Assembly: GCA_036499825.1 (NCBI GenBank)
Contig: DASYCZ010000011.1
Coordinates: 57,021 to 121,020, forward strand
Direction of reading: 5' to 3'
DNA length: 64,000 nt
Source of the DNA: Paradevosia sp036499825
GTDB taxonomy: Bacteria; Pseudomonadota; Alphaproteobacteria; Rhizobiales; Devosiaceae
The position numbers were made by a program, and so were the translations under genes. A model generated the notes under the pieces. That model saw nothing but the letters and a program-made list of their open reading frames with translations. It was not told the DNA's origin and did no database searches. Below are positions 16,975 to 25,834 of the stretch, piece after piece (the stretch's first letter is position 1; every line of letters starts with the position of its first letter).

Positions 16975-18021
16975 CTAGGCCGCGACGCCGCCGAGGCTGG
17001 CGGTGATGGCGTCGCGGGCGAGCGGGCTTTCGCCGATGACCACCAGGGCGGTTTCGCGCTTTTCGCCGGGCTTCCAGTTACGGTCGAACCAGGCATTGAG
17101 GCGCGGGCCCACGGCCTGGATGGCGAGGCGCGCATTGCTGCCGGGCAGGGACGCGAAGCCCTTGAGGCGCAGCACGTCATGGGCCCTTATGGTGGCCTCG
17201 ATGCTGGCCAGAAGGTTGTCCTTGCCCACGGCCTCGGGGAGGCGGACGACGAAGGAATCGAAATCGTCGTGCTCGTGGCCTTCCCCGCCATGCTCCATCT
17301 CATGGGCGCTTTCGCGGCCGGCCAGATTGTCCTCGGTGGCAAGGCCGAGGCCGAGCAGCGCCGCCGCATCCACATGGCCATTGTGGGCGCGCAGCATGCC
17401 GGTGCCGGGGCGCATCTCGGCCTTGAGCCGGGCTTCGACCGGCGCCAGCGCGCCATCGTCCACCAGGTCCGTCTTGTTGAGGATGATGAGATCGGCCGAA
17501 ACCAGCTGGTCCTTGAACAATTCGCCGAGCGGGGTTTCGTGGTCGAGCATGGCGTCGGAGCGGCGCTGCGCATCGACGGCGGTCTCGTCCGATGCGAAGC
17601 GCCCTTCGCTGAGCGCTGCGGCGTCCACCACGGTGACGACGCCGTCAATGGTCACCTCGGCCTTGATCTCGGGCCAGTTGAAGGCGCGGATCAGCGGCTG
17701 CGGCAGGGCCAGGCCCGAAGTCTCGATGACGATGTGGTCGGGGCGGTCGGGCCGCGCCAGAAGATTCTGCATCACGGGGATGAACTCGTCCGCCACCGTG
17801 CAGCAGATGCAGCCATTGGCGAGCTCGATCATGTCCTCCTCGCGGCAGGTCTCGTCACCGCACCCGGCCAAAACTTCCTTGTCGACGCCGATATCGCCGA
17901 ACTCGTTGATGATGAGGGCGATGCGACGCCCGCCCGCATGGGCCAGCAGGTGCCGGACGAGCGTGGTCTTGCCGGCTCCCAGGAAGCCGGTGATGACGGT
18001 GACGGGGATTTTTTCGGTCAT
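16975..18021 (-). CDS. cobW: CobW, COG0523 GTPase of cobalamin biosynthesis
   Basis: A 348-residue P-loop GTPase, probably a cobalt chaperone serving the CobN chelatase. The Walker A motif GFLGAGKTT lies at residues 10-18, the NEFGDIGVD switch and the COG0523 metal site NGCICC follow, and NKTD is the guanine-specificity motif. A His/Glu-rich loop (AHEMEHGGEGHEHDD) before the C-terminal domain could hold metal. The start is set at MTEKIPVT (18021); the longer upstream frame runs into the riboswitch. It is the first long gene of the leftward cob operon and overlaps a possible small leader ORF by ATGA. Confidence 0.95.
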   Translation of the reverse strand: MTEKIPVTVITGFLGAGKTTLVRHLLAHAGGRRIALIINEFGDIGVDKEVLAGCGDETCREEDMIELANGCICCTVADEFIPVMQNLLARPDRPDHIVIETSGLALPQPLIRAFNWPEIKAEVTIDGVVTVVDAAALSEGRFASDETAVDAQRRSDAMLDHETPLGELFKDQLVSADLIILNKTDLVDDGALAPVEARLKAEMRPGTGMLRAHNGHVDAAALLGLGLATEDNLAGRESAHEMEHGGEGHEHDDFDSFVVRLPEAVGKDNLLASIEATIRAHDVLRLKGFASLPGSNARLAIQAVGPRLNAWFDRNWKPGEKRETALVVIGESPLARDAITASLGGVAA

Positions 18022-18149
18022 GGGGACACCAGGAAAAAGCAATGCAGGGGGGAAATGAAACATTGAGCGGCGGCAGGCCCGCGGGCGCTGTGTCGCCCCA
18101 TGGTCCAATGCCAAAGCCGGCCCGCGCCGATGGCGGCGGTTCTTGTCAT
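18018..18149 (-). CDS. Possible 43-residue leader peptide upstream of cobW
   Basis: ATG 18149 has GGAGG about 9 nt upstream and opens a 43-codon frame beginning MTRTAAIGAGRLWHWTMGRH whose TGA overlaps the cobW ATG (ATGA). It lies between the cobalamin riboswitch and cobW. The product is basic and Trp/His-containing at its start, with a Cys- and Phe-rich end (CFISPLHCFFLVSP). I do not recognise a family. The strong ribosome site and the exact 4-bp coupling favour translation, either as a micro-protein or as a device that sets cobW expression. Chance remains possible at this length. Confidence 0.45.
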   Translation of the reverse strand: MTRTAAIGAGRLWHWTMGRHSARGPAAAQCFISPLHCFFLVSP

Positions 18150-18197
18150 GCGGACACCCTCCGTGTGCGCGGTTGATCGATGGGCTCTGCGCCCGGT

Positions 18198-18395
18198 GGC
18201 GTTGGCAGGTCTCCTGACTCACGGCACTCTTGTCGTCCCTGCCGCCTTCCCGGACCCTGTGGTCCAGTGGCTTGTGGCAGGCACTCGCCGTTCACAGTTG
18301 CGGGGGCAGTCACGGTTTTGGCCCCTGATGGGTAATCCGCACCGTGTTCCCTTTTGATCCCTGTCGCCATCCGGCTTTCGGGAACCAACGTCTGC
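18198..18395 (-). promoter_or_regulatory. Cobalamin (AdoCbl) riboswitch
   Basis: Read leftward, the conserved elements appear in order: an upstream P1/P2 region with GGGAACACGGTG, the core TGCCCCCGCAACTGTGAACGG, the GCCACTGG and GGGAAGGC junction pieces, and the B12 box AGTCAGGAGACCTGCCA (complement at 18203-18219). Cobalamin binding would lower expression of the downstream cobW-cobN-cobO operon. About 180 nt separate it from cobW, room for the 43-codon ORF and an expression platform. Confidence 0.93.
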
Positions 18396-18509
18396 TCGAC
18401 AAGTGCCACGGCGCGGCCACACCGTCAATGCGGTGCTTTGGCCCCGGCATTTGTCGGGGGACCGTGGGCTTCCTATGTGATGAACAGCAGATTTGGACTG
18501 CGGGAGACC

Positions 18510-18854
18510 ATGACCATGAGCAGGCAAGACAGCCAGCAGCGCTGGAAAAGCTTCACCGAGGAATTCGAGATCGCCGGCAACCAGCTGGTCGACAGGATCA
18601 CCCAGCTCCTGCGTGACGGGAATGTGCGGCGCCTGAGGGTGCGTTCGGAAAGCGGCGAGATCTATCTCGATATTCCGCTGACCGCGGGCGCCATCGGCGG
18701 CGGCGTGGTGGCGCTGGCGGCGCCGTGGCTCGCCCTGTTGGGCGCGGTCGCGGGCGTTCTGGCGCGCGTCAGGATCGAGGTGGTGCGCCAGGAAGCTGAG
18801 GACGAAGCGTCCGAAGGCAAGGCATCCAAGTCGGACGCCGACATCGATATCTGA
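18510..18854 (+). CDS. DUF4342 family protein
   Basis: A 114-residue protein. The N-terminal EEFEIAGNQLVDRITQLLRDGNVRRLRV and EIYLDIPLTAGAIGGG motifs match DUF4342, a small family with one membrane helix (about residues 57-84, ending ALLGAVAGVLARVRIEVVR). The C-terminus is short and acidic (EDEASEGK...DADIDI). The function is not known. ATG 18510 follows GGGAG at 5 nt; ATG 18516 is an alternative. It diverges from the riboswitch-led cob operon and ends immediately beside the stop of the convergent gene at 18855. Confidence 0.8.
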   Translation: MTMSRQDSQQRWKSFTEEFEIAGNQLVDRITQLLRDGNVRRLRVRSESGEIYLDIPLTAGAIGGGVVALAAPWLALLGAVAGVLARVRIEVVRQEAEDEASEGKASKSDADIDI

Positions 18855-19481
18855 TCAGTCGGTATTGCGGGCGTTCGGATCGCCGAAGCTGATCATCACT
18901 TCGCTGACCGTGGGGGCCAGCCGTTCAAGGAGCGGTTCGGTCGAAGCGATCTGCTTGTCGCCGCTCACCGGGTCGGGGTCGACATCGGGCGGCAGTTCCC
19001 TGGTCGGGTTGAAAGTCAGGTTGACGAAGCAGTCGCCGGGCAGCTTGGACAGCGGGCCGTTCTCGAACGTCGCGATGCCCCCATAGTCCCAGTAGAAGCC
19101 GTAGAGATAGAACGGCCCGCCATTGAGCTGTTCCACCTCGGCTATGGTCTGCCCGACCCGAAGGCCGCCCGGCGCCGTATCCCTGGCGGGTACGGTGAAA
19201 TAGTTGAGGAATTTGCGGTTGGGCTCATCCCACCAGCCGACCCGGAAGGTCTTGTCGGGATCGTTGGGAAACACCGTCGTGGTGAGCAGCGTCGAGCCTT
19301 CCGGCCCGTCGACCTCGGCGGTGACCACATTGTCCTTGCCGAAGGTCGCGATCAGCTGCGCCTCCGAACTGTCGGGGCCGAGCGGACCCGTACAGGCGAT
19401 GTCGTCGGCAAAAGCCGGGGTCGTGGCAGCCAATAGCGCAAGGACGAGCAGCGGGCGCAAGGTCATCTCGCGAAAGGTCAT
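18855..19481 (-). CDS. Hypothetical secreted protein
   Basis: A 208-residue protein with an N-terminal signal peptide (MTFREMTLRPLLVLALLAATTPAFA). The mature domain starts DDIACTGPLGPDSSEAQLIATFG, a lay-out typical of small periplasmic proteins with a SmpA-like or TIM44-like repeat, but I cannot assign a family with confidence. Later segments (GGLRVGQTIAEVEQLNGGPF; WDYGGIATFENGPL) suggest a beta-rich fold, with cysteines at IACTG and DCFVNL possibly disulfide-bonded. AGGAGG lies upstream of ATG 19481. It is divergent to the DUF486 gene. Confidence 0.75.
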   Translation of the reverse strand: MTFREMTLRPLLVLALLAATTPAFADDIACTGPLGPDSSEAQLIATFGKDNVVTAEVDGPEGSTLLTTTVFPNDPDKTFRVGWWDEPNRKFLNYFTVPARDTAPGGLRVGQTIAEVEQLNGGPFYLYGFYWDYGGIATFENGPLSKLPGDCFVNLTFNPTRELPPDVDPDPVSGDKQIASTEPLLERLAPTVSEVMISFGDPNARNTD

Positions 19482-19638
19482 GGTGAGCCTCCTGGCTGGC
19501 GAGCCTCGTGGACGGGCGCCAGTGTGACCCAGATAAAACACAGCCACAAGACATCAGGGAGGAGGCCTCCGAAAGCCCGTTGACGGCTGGCAACGGCGGA
19601 GACAGGGTGCGCGGCCTCCCGCATTTGACTGGTGCCTC

Positions 19639-19995
19639 ATGCAGTTCAACGCCGCCGCTGTCCTTCCCATCGTCATGCTGATGGGATCGAACCTGTTCAT
19701 GACCATCGCCTGGTACGGCCACCTGAAGTTCACCAATATCAGCATCTGGGTCGCCGTGATGGCGAGCTGGGGCATCGCGCTGTTCGAATACTGGCTGGCG
19801 GTGCCCGCCAACCGTATCGGTTACGGCACCTATTCGGCGGCCGAACTCAAGACCATCCAGGAAGTCATCAGCCTCACCGTCTTTGTCGGTTTCGCGGTGT
19901 TCGTTCTGGGCGAAAAGCTCACCTGGAACCATGCCGTCGGCTTCGGGCTGATCTTTGCCGGCGCCTTCTTCATCTTCAAGGGGCCGCTGAAATAG
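19639..19995 (+). CDS. DMT-type small membrane protein, DUF486 family
   Basis: A 118-residue integral membrane protein of the DUF486/COG3169 family, with four predicted helices: about residues 5-25, 34-52, 74-91 and 97-114. The motifs NLFMTIAWYGHLKF, ALFEYWLAVPANRIGYGTYS and GEKLTWNHAVGFGLIFAGAFFIF are characteristic. Members resemble half-size drug/metabolite transporters and may work as dimers; substrates are unknown. It ends 3 bp before the stop of the convergent zinc GTPase gene. Confidence 0.9.
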   Translation: MQFNAAAVLPIVMLMGSNLFMTIAWYGHLKFTNISIWVAVMASWGIALFEYWLAVPANRIGYGTYSAAELKTIQEVISLTVFVGFAVFVLGEKLTWNHAVGFGLIFAGAFFIFKGPLK

Positions 19996-19998
19996 CTG

Positions 19999-21198
<1,200 letters not shown>

Positions 21199-21223
21199 GG
21201 GAGAGCCTTTTTGAGCTTAGGTA

Positions 21224-21243
21224 TGTAATTTTATAACGTAACA
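21224..21243. promoter_or_regulatory. Zur-like palindrome, zigA side
   Basis: GTAATTTTATAACGTAAC (21225-21242) is an imperfect palindrome around TTATAA, close to the GTAATGTTATAACATTAC-like pattern of alphaproteobacterial Zur sites. It lies about 27 bp upstream of the zigA start. Confidence 0.6.
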
Positions 21244-21269
21244 AAAACTGCCTGCGCAAGATTGACGAT

Positions 21270-21287
21270 GTAATGTTATTACGGTAC
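21270..21287. promoter_or_regulatory. Zur-like palindrome, transporter side
   Basis: GTAATGTTATTACGGTAC forms an imperfect inverted repeat with the same GTAATGTTAT left half expected for Zur. It lies about 56 bp upstream of the His-rich micro-protein gene. Spacing from the other box (45 bp centre to centre) suggests each promoter has its own site. Confidence 0.6.
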
Positions 21288-21342
21288 ATGACCCTCATTC
21301 AGCGCGCCGGCCGCATGGCCTCGTGCCCCCGGAAGCGGACGC

Positions 21343-21525
21343 ATGGCCGATCATCACCCCCACACCCCGCATGAGCATGCCCACCCCCATGCCGGACCCG
21401 AACGCCGCGTCGCCCATCAGCCGCGCGCCTTCTCGCTGGCCCAGCAGGGCGCCGGTGCGCGCCTTGCGGCTGTCGCCCTGGTGGTGGTGCTGATCTGGGT
21501 CGCGCTCTATTTCCTCATCCGGTAG
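21343..21525 (+). CDS. His-rich single-helix membrane micro-protein
   Basis: A 60-residue protein. The first 26 residues hold eight His (MADHHPHTPHEHAHPHAGPE and RRVAHQ), a likely zinc-binding stretch, and residues 40-59 form one hydrophobic helix (LAAVALVVVLIWVALYFLI) ending in Arg. GGAAG lies 11 nt before ATG 21343. It is the first gene after the Zur-like boxes and ends 4 bp before the zinc transporter ATPase, so an accessory role in zinc capture at the membrane is a reasonable inference. I do not know a named family for it. Confidence 0.75.
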   Translation: MADHHPHTPHEHAHPHAGPERRVAHQPRAFSLAQQGAGARLAAVALVVVLIWVALYFLIR

Positions 21526-21529
21526 CCAG

Positions 21530-22288
21530 ATGCTCGATACCGCGCCCATCACCCTCAGCGACGTCACCCTCGGCTATGACGGTCACCCGGCTGTGCATCA
21601 TCTCGACGGCACGTTCGAGCCCGGCTCGCTCACCGCCGTCATCGGCCCCAATGGCTCGGGCAAGTCGACGCTGCTCAAGGGCATTATCGGCATCCTGAAA
21701 CCGCTGACGGGGCGCATCGAGCGCGGCCAGGTGGAATCCATCGCCTATCTGCCGCAAAGCGCCGAGATCGACCGCAGCTTTCCGGCCACCGTCGCCGACC
21801 TCGTGGCGCTGGGGCATTGGCGCAGGCGCGGCCTTTTCGCCCGGATCGCGGGGCCCGACTACGCCGCCATCGAGGCGGCCCTCGAGGCCGTGAGCCTCAC
21901 CGGCTTCGAGAACCGCCCCCTCGATACGCTGTCGGGCGGCCAGTTGCAGCGGGCCCTGTTCGCCCGCGTGCTGTTGCAGGATGCGCGCGTCATCCTGCTC
22001 GACGAGCCTTTCGCGGCCGTCGACGAGAAGACCATCGTCGATCTCATCGGCCTGGTGCAGCGCTGGCAGGCCGAGCGGCGCACCGTCATCGCCGTGCTGC
22101 ACGATGCCGAACTGGTGCGCTCCGTCTTCCCCCGCACGCTGCTGATGGCGCGCGAGCCCGTGGCCTGGGCGGCGACCGACGAGGCGCTGCGGCCCGAAAA
22201 CCTCACCCGGGCCCGGCACATGACGGAAGCCTGGGACGAGCACGCCCCCTGGCACGACAGCCATGTCCATCATGGAGCCGCCAGATGA
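21530..22288 (+). CDS. aztA: Zinc ABC transporter ATP-binding protein (AztA/ZnuC-like)
   Basis: A 252-residue ABC ATPase: Walker A GPNGSGKS near residues 44-51, Q-loop YLPQSAEIDR, signature LSGGQLQRALFARVLL, Walker B VILLDEPFAAVD and the switch His in AVLHDAEL. The C-terminus is His-rich (DEHAPWHDSHVHHG). The order ATPase-permease-binding protein fits the AztABC type more than the classical divergent znuA/znuCB layout, so the names are interchangeable here. It overlaps the permease gene by ATGA and lies behind Zur-like boxes. Confidence 0.88.
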   Translation: MLDTAPITLSDVTLGYDGHPAVHHLDGTFEPGSLTAVIGPNGSGKSTLLKGIIGILKPLTGRIERGQVESIAYLPQSAEIDRSFPATVADLVALGHWRRRGLFARIAGPDYAAIEAALEAVSLTGFENRPLDTLSGGQLQRALFARVLLQDARVILLDEPFAAVDEKTIVDLIGLVQRWQAERRTVIAVLHDAELVRSVFPRTLLMAREPVAWAATDEALRPENLTRARHMTEAWDEHAPWHDSHVHHGAAR

Positions 22289-23157
22289 GCCTTTACGACC
22301 TGCTGCTGGCGCCGTTCTTCAACTATGCCTTCATGACAAGGGCCTTGGCGGGCGCCGTCATCCTGGCGCTGAGCGCCGGCCCCGTCGGCGTCTTCCTGAC
22401 GCTGCGGCGCATGAGCCTTTCGGGCGACGCCATGGCGCATGCCATCCTTCCGGGCGCCGCCGCCGGCTTCGTGGTGTCGGGCCTCGCCATCCTCCCCATG
22501 ACCATCGGGGGCTTTATCGCCGGCCTCGTGGTGGCCCTGCTGGCGGGCCTGGTGTCACGCCTCACTATCCAGCGCGAGGATTCCAGCATGGCGGCCTTTT
22601 ACCTCATCTCGCTGGCGCTCGGCGTCATGTTGGTGAGCCTTCGGGGCTCCAGCGTCGATCTCATGCATGTGCTGTTCGGCACCGTCCTGGCGCTCAACAA
22701 TGATGCGCTGGTGATGATCGGCGCCATCGCCACCGTCAGCCTTTTCGCCCTGGCGCTGATCTGGCGGCCGCTGTTCGCCGAATGCCTCGATCCCCTGTTC
22801 CTGCGCTCGGTCAGCCGCGCCGGCTCGCCCGTGCACATGATCTTTCTGGCGCTGGTGGTGCTCAATCTCGTGGGCGGCTTCCAGGCGCTGGGCACGCTGC
22901 TCGCCGTCGGGCTGATGATGCTGCCGGCCGCCGCCGCGCGCTTCTGGGTCCGCGGCCTCGAGGCCATGTGCCTGCTCGCCATGGGGATCGGCGTCGTCTC
23001 CTCTTATGTGGGGCTCGTCATCTCATACCATCTCGGCATCGCCTCCGGGCCTGCCATCATCCTCACCGCCGGGGCCATCTATGCCGCCTCGCTGGTGCTG
23101 GGGCCGCGCGGATTGATCCGCACGCGCCTCGTCACGACCCGTCACCGTATAGCCTGA
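22285..23157 (+). CDS. aztB: Zinc ABC transporter permease (AztB/ZnuB-like)
   Basis: A 290-residue integral membrane protein of the ABC-3 family with about eight hydrophobic helices. Typical segments are MSLSGDAMAHAILPGAAAGF near residues 44-63, RGSSVDLMHVLFGTVLAL, and LGTLLAVGLMMLPAAAARFW. It forms the inner-membrane channel for zinc delivered by the substrate-binding protein. Its start overlaps the ATPase stop (ATGA), and the binding protein follows after 12 bp, a single operon. Confidence 0.9.
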   Translation: MSLYDLLLAPFFNYAFMTRALAGAVILALSAGPVGVFLTLRRMSLSGDAMAHAILPGAAAGFVVSGLAILPMTIGGFIAGLVVALLAGLVSRLTIQREDSSMAAFYLISLALGVMLVSLRGSSVDLMHVLFGTVLALNNDALVMIGAIATVSLFALALIWRPLFAECLDPLFLRSVSRAGSPVHMIFLALVVLNLVGGFQALGTLLAVGLMMLPAAAARFWVRGLEAMCLLAMGIGVVSSYVGLVISYHLGIASGPAIILTAGAIYAASLVLGPRGLIRTRLVTTRHRIA

Positions 23158-23169
23158 TCGGAGAACTTC

Positions 23170-24081
23170 ATGATGCTTTTCAAAAGCGCCTCGGCGCTGC
23201 TGCTTTCGGCTGCCTTTTTTTCAGGCGGCCTGGCCTTGACCGCAAGCGCCGCCATGGCGGCGCCCCTCGATGCCGTCGCCAGCTTTTCCATCCTTGGCGA
23301 CATGGTGTCGGTGGTGGGCGGCGACCGCGTGCATGTGACCACGATCGTGGGCCCCAATTCCGATACCCATGTGTATGAACCCACCCCCGCCGATGCCAGC
23401 GCCGTGGGCAAGGCGCAGGTCTTTTTCACCTCGGGCCTCGGCTTCGAGGGCTGGATGGATCGTCTCGTGCAATCGACCGGCTACAAGGGCCCGCTCGTCG
23501 TCGCCAGCAATGGCGTCACCAGCCGCACCATGGATGAGGACGGCAAGACCATCACCGATCCCCATGCCTGGCAGAGCCTCGCCAACGGGCTGATCTATGT
23601 CAAGAACATCGCCGCTGGCCTGTGCGCCGTCGATGCCGATGGCTGCCCCACCTATGAGGCCAATGCCAGGACCTATTCGGATGCCATCGCGGCGCTCGAC
23701 GCCGAGGTCAAGGCCAGCATCGCCCAGGTGCCGGAGGCCGAGCGCAAGGTCATCACTACCCACGACGCCTTCGGCTATTTCGGCGCCGAATATGGCGTGC
23801 AGTTCCTCGCCCCCGAGGGCATCAGCACCGAAAGCGAAGCCTCGGCCGCCGATGTCGCGGGCCTCATCGACCAGATCCGGGCCGAAAAGGTCCATGCCCT
23901 GTTCATCGAGAACATGAGCGATCCGCGCCTCATCCAGCAGATCGCCGACGAAACCGGCGTCAAGGTCGGCGGCGCCCTCTATTCCGATGCCCTGTCCGAA
24001 CCCGGCGAAGGCGGCGGCACCTATCTCGAAATGTTCAGGCACAACATCGCCCTGCTGGTGCCGGCGATGGAGGGGAAATAG
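23170..24081 (+). CDS. aztC: Zinc ABC transporter substrate-binding protein (AztC-like, no His loop)
   Basis: A 303-residue periplasmic cluster A-I binding protein with a signal peptide (residues 1-30, cut near AMAAPLDA). Likely zinc ligands are the His in NSDTHVYEPT, the His in DPHAWQS, the His in TTHDAFGY and the Asp in LYSDALSEPG, a 3His/Asp set as in AztC. The His-rich loop seen in many ZnuA proteins is absent, perhaps supplied instead by the His-rich micro-protein at 21343. Two Cys lie at LCAVDADGC. It completes the transporter operon; zur follows after a repeat. Confidence 0.88.
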   Translation: MMLFKSASALLLSAAFFSGGLALTASAAMAAPLDAVASFSILGDMVSVVGGDRVHVTTIVGPNSDTHVYEPTPADASAVGKAQVFFTSGLGFEGWMDRLVQSTGYKGPLVVASNGVTSRTMDEDGKTITDPHAWQSLANGLIYVKNIAAGLCAVDADGCPTYEANARTYSDAIAALDAEVKASIAQVPEAERKVITTHDAFGYFGAEYGVQFLAPEGISTESEASAADVAGLIDQIRAEKVHALFIENMSDPRLIQQIADETGVKVGGALYSDALSEPGEGGGTYLEMFRHNIALLVPAMEGK

Positions 24082-24111
24082 GAGAGGGCGGGCTTCGGTA
24101 TCTGCCGCCAA

Positions 24112-24218
24112 CCCCCTCCTGGCCTCCCCACAAGGGGGAAGGTTGGCACAGTGCCTGTGGCACGATGTTGCCCGTTACGCCGGACGGCACCCCCCTTGTG
24201 GGGGAGGATGGGAGGGGG
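24112..24218. repeat. Family 4 palindromic element, intergenic copy
   Basis: A 107-bp relative of the cobN insertions, with matching ends (CCCCCTCCTGGCCTCCCC and GGGGGAGGATGGGAGGGGG) but a different centre. It lies between aztC and zur. Confidence 0.75.
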
Positions 24219-24338
24219 TGAGGGAGGATGGGAGGGGAGATGCGATCGCTGACGACCTCTCCGTCCCTCCCACCCCCGCCTCGTCTTGGATCGGAGATCA
24301 AACTGCCCTACATTAGGCCCAACGTGATGGAGACGAGC

Positions 24339-24755
24339 ATGAGTCACATCCATGAGGCGCCGGCCGAGCTGACGCGCAATCAGGGATTGGTGTTGAGCGC
24401 GCTGACGGGGGCCGAGGCGCCGCTGTCGGCCTATGACATTCTCGACCGGCTTCGGGAGGATGGCCTGCGCGCGCCGCTGCAGGTCTATCGCGCCCTCGAC
24501 AAGCTGGTCGAAAAGGGCCTGGCGCATCGCCTCGAAAGCCTCAATGCGTTCGTGGCCTGCGCCGATACGCATTGCCATGAGACCGGCGTCATCGCCTTCG
24601 CCATCTGCGAGGATTGCGGCAAGGTCGATGAGTTCGCCGATGACGTGGTGCGCGAACGCCTCAAAGCCTGGGCCGCCGAAACTGGCTTCCGCCCCACCCG
24701 CACGACCATCGAGTTGCGCGGCCATTGCGAGGCCTGCACGGCCGCAGCCGCTTAG
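24339..24755 (+). CDS. zur: Fur-family zinc uptake regulator Zur
   Basis: A 138-residue metal-dependent repressor. The winged-helix DNA-binding part (LSAYDILDRLREDGLRAPLQ, VYRALDKLVEKGLAHRLES) is followed by the metal and dimer domain with CADTHCHETG and two CxxC pairs (CEDCGK and HCEAC) that bind structural zinc. The start is set at ATG 24339 with GGAGA 6-10 nt upstream; ATG 24327 is an in-frame alternative without a ribosome site. Its place after the transporter operon and the two Zur-like boxes upstream of that operon point to zinc-dependent control of zigA and aztABC. Confidence 0.92.
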   Translation: MSHIHEAPAELTRNQGLVLSALTGAEAPLSAYDILDRLREDGLRAPLQVYRALDKLVEKGLAHRLESLNAFVACADTHCHETGVIAFAICEDCGKVDEFADDVVRERLKAWAAETGFRPTRTTIELRGHCEACTAAAA

Positions 24756-24861
24756 GGCCTGCCCACCGGAGCCGTATGCCACCCGCCCACCGGGTTCCCT
24801 TCTTCCCCTCTGGGAAAGGGAAAGCGAGGCCGACGGGTGGTGAGGCGTACACGCTGAAGCG

Positions 24862-25743
24862 TCAGGCCTTCGTCACCGATTTCACCAGCCAGCGGGAAAC
24901 CCTGTCGCCCGCGCCACCCACCGCATCGCAATGGGCGTGGCGGTGGAACTGTCTTTGCTCGATGGTGATGGAAAGCTGCTGCCCGGCGATCGTGGCGACG
25001 AAGGTTTTCGACATCGGGGCCTCCTCGGTTTCCTCGAGCACGACATCGCCATCGCCGAAATTGCCCGTCACCGCCCAGCGCCGCGCCGCCATCTCGGCGA
25101 CCTGCTGCGGCTCGCCAAGGCCCGAGCGGCCCCTGAAGGCGGGCAGGTAAGTGCGGCCCGCCCCGATCATGGCCAGGAATTCAGGCACCTCGTCGGGCGC
25201 CAGCCGCCCATAGCGCTCGCCACGGCCGAGCACGGCCACCGAAGTGGCAAAACGACAGCCGCCGATATGGTTGCATTGCATGACGTTGAAAACCGCCGGA
25301 TCGGCTTCCCGGGCGAGGCGCTTATAAGTGGCGAAGCCATAGCGCGCGCAGCACGCATCGGTGCGGCTGTCGGTGCAGCAGATGATGGTGATGCGCGGCT
25401 CCGGCGTGCCGCCGATCTCCCCGCCATCGGCCCAGCGCCGGATCGTTTGGGCGAGGGCTTCCTCGCCGAGCCCATCAACGAAGCGATTTTCGGGGAACGC
25501 CAGCAATTGCGGCAGCGAGCCGCGCCTGTCGACACGGTCGATGAACAGCGCATGGCTGGTCTTGTGGGCCGCATGCGCCTGCGCCGCCGCGAGTGGCGGG
25601 CTCATGCCGGCGCCCAGCCGCCCCGGCCGCCACAGGCGGCGCGGCCAGGCCAGCAGCAGCACCCGTTCGGGCAGCCCGCCCGAGCCGGCCAGCGGCTCGC
25701 CGCGCGTGAGCGCCAGATCTCGGCAGAAGACATGCGTGTTCAT
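24862..25743 (-). CDS. Sucrase/ferredoxin-like [2Fe-2S] thioredoxin-fold protein
   Basis: A 293-residue protein of the sucrase/ferredoxin-like family (PF06999). The Fe-S cysteines lie in IICCTDSRTDACCARYG (about residues 121-137) and CNHIGGCRFATSVAVLGRG, the usual thioredoxin-like ferredoxin pattern. The C-terminal part (QFHRHAHCDAVGG) adds a short His/Cys motif. Bacterial members are found near iron and siderophore genes. It diverges from rirA, and the shared region contains iron-type operators, so iron control is likely; the biochemical role is unproven. Confidence 0.85.
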   Translation of the reverse strand: MNTHVFCRDLALTRGEPLAGSGGLPERVLLLAWPRRLWRPGRLGAGMSPPLAAAQAHAAHKTSHALFIDRVDRRGSLPQLLAFPENRFVDGLGEEALAQTIRRWADGGEIGGTPEPRITIICCTDSRTDACCARYGFATYKRLAREADPAVFNVMQCNHIGGCRFATSVAVLGRGERYGRLAPDEVPEFLAMIGAGRTYLPAFRGRSGLGEPQQVAEMAARRWAVTGNFGDGDVVLEETEEAPMSKTFVATIAGQQLSITIEQRQFHRHAHCDAVGGAGDRVSRWLVKSVTKA

Positions 25744-25786
25744 CAGGCCATGGCTTTGCGGCGGGGAGCAGCTCCGCTAACAATGA

Positions 25787-25801
25787 TGATGCATGGTGTC
25801 A
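25787..25801. promoter_or_regulatory. Candidate IRO box (TGA-N9-TCA)
   Basis: TGA-TGCATGGTG-TCA fits the loose iron-responsive operator pattern associated with RirA. The motif has low information content, and only the position between rirA and an Fe-S protein gene makes it worth listing. Confidence 0.35.
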
Positions 25802-25814
25802 ACTTTTGTTGACA
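25797..25814. promoter_or_regulatory. Perfect palindrome TGTCAAC-TTTT-GTTGACA
   Basis: Two exact 7-bp arms around TTTT. It contains a TTGACA -35-like hexamer and lies between the divergent starts at 25743 and 25971. It looks like an operator, but no bound regulator is identified. Confidence 0.55.
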
Positions 25815-25817
25815 AAC

Positions 25818-25834
25818 TTTAGAATGGTTATAAT
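25818..25834 (+). promoter_or_regulatory. ICE-like Irr box upstream of rirA
   Basis: TTTAGAA-TGG-TTATAAT differs at two positions from TTTAGAA-NNN-TTCTAAA and overlaps a TATAAT hexamer (25829-25834). Irr control of rirA through ICE motifs is documented in rhizobia, so this placement is plausible. Confidence 0.5.

Noticed and set aside
18022..18222. cobW starting at 18222 with a 67-residue N-terminal extension
   Set aside because: The extension reads through the 3' part of the riboswitch and has no similarity to CobW; MTEKIPVT at 18021 is the natural start.
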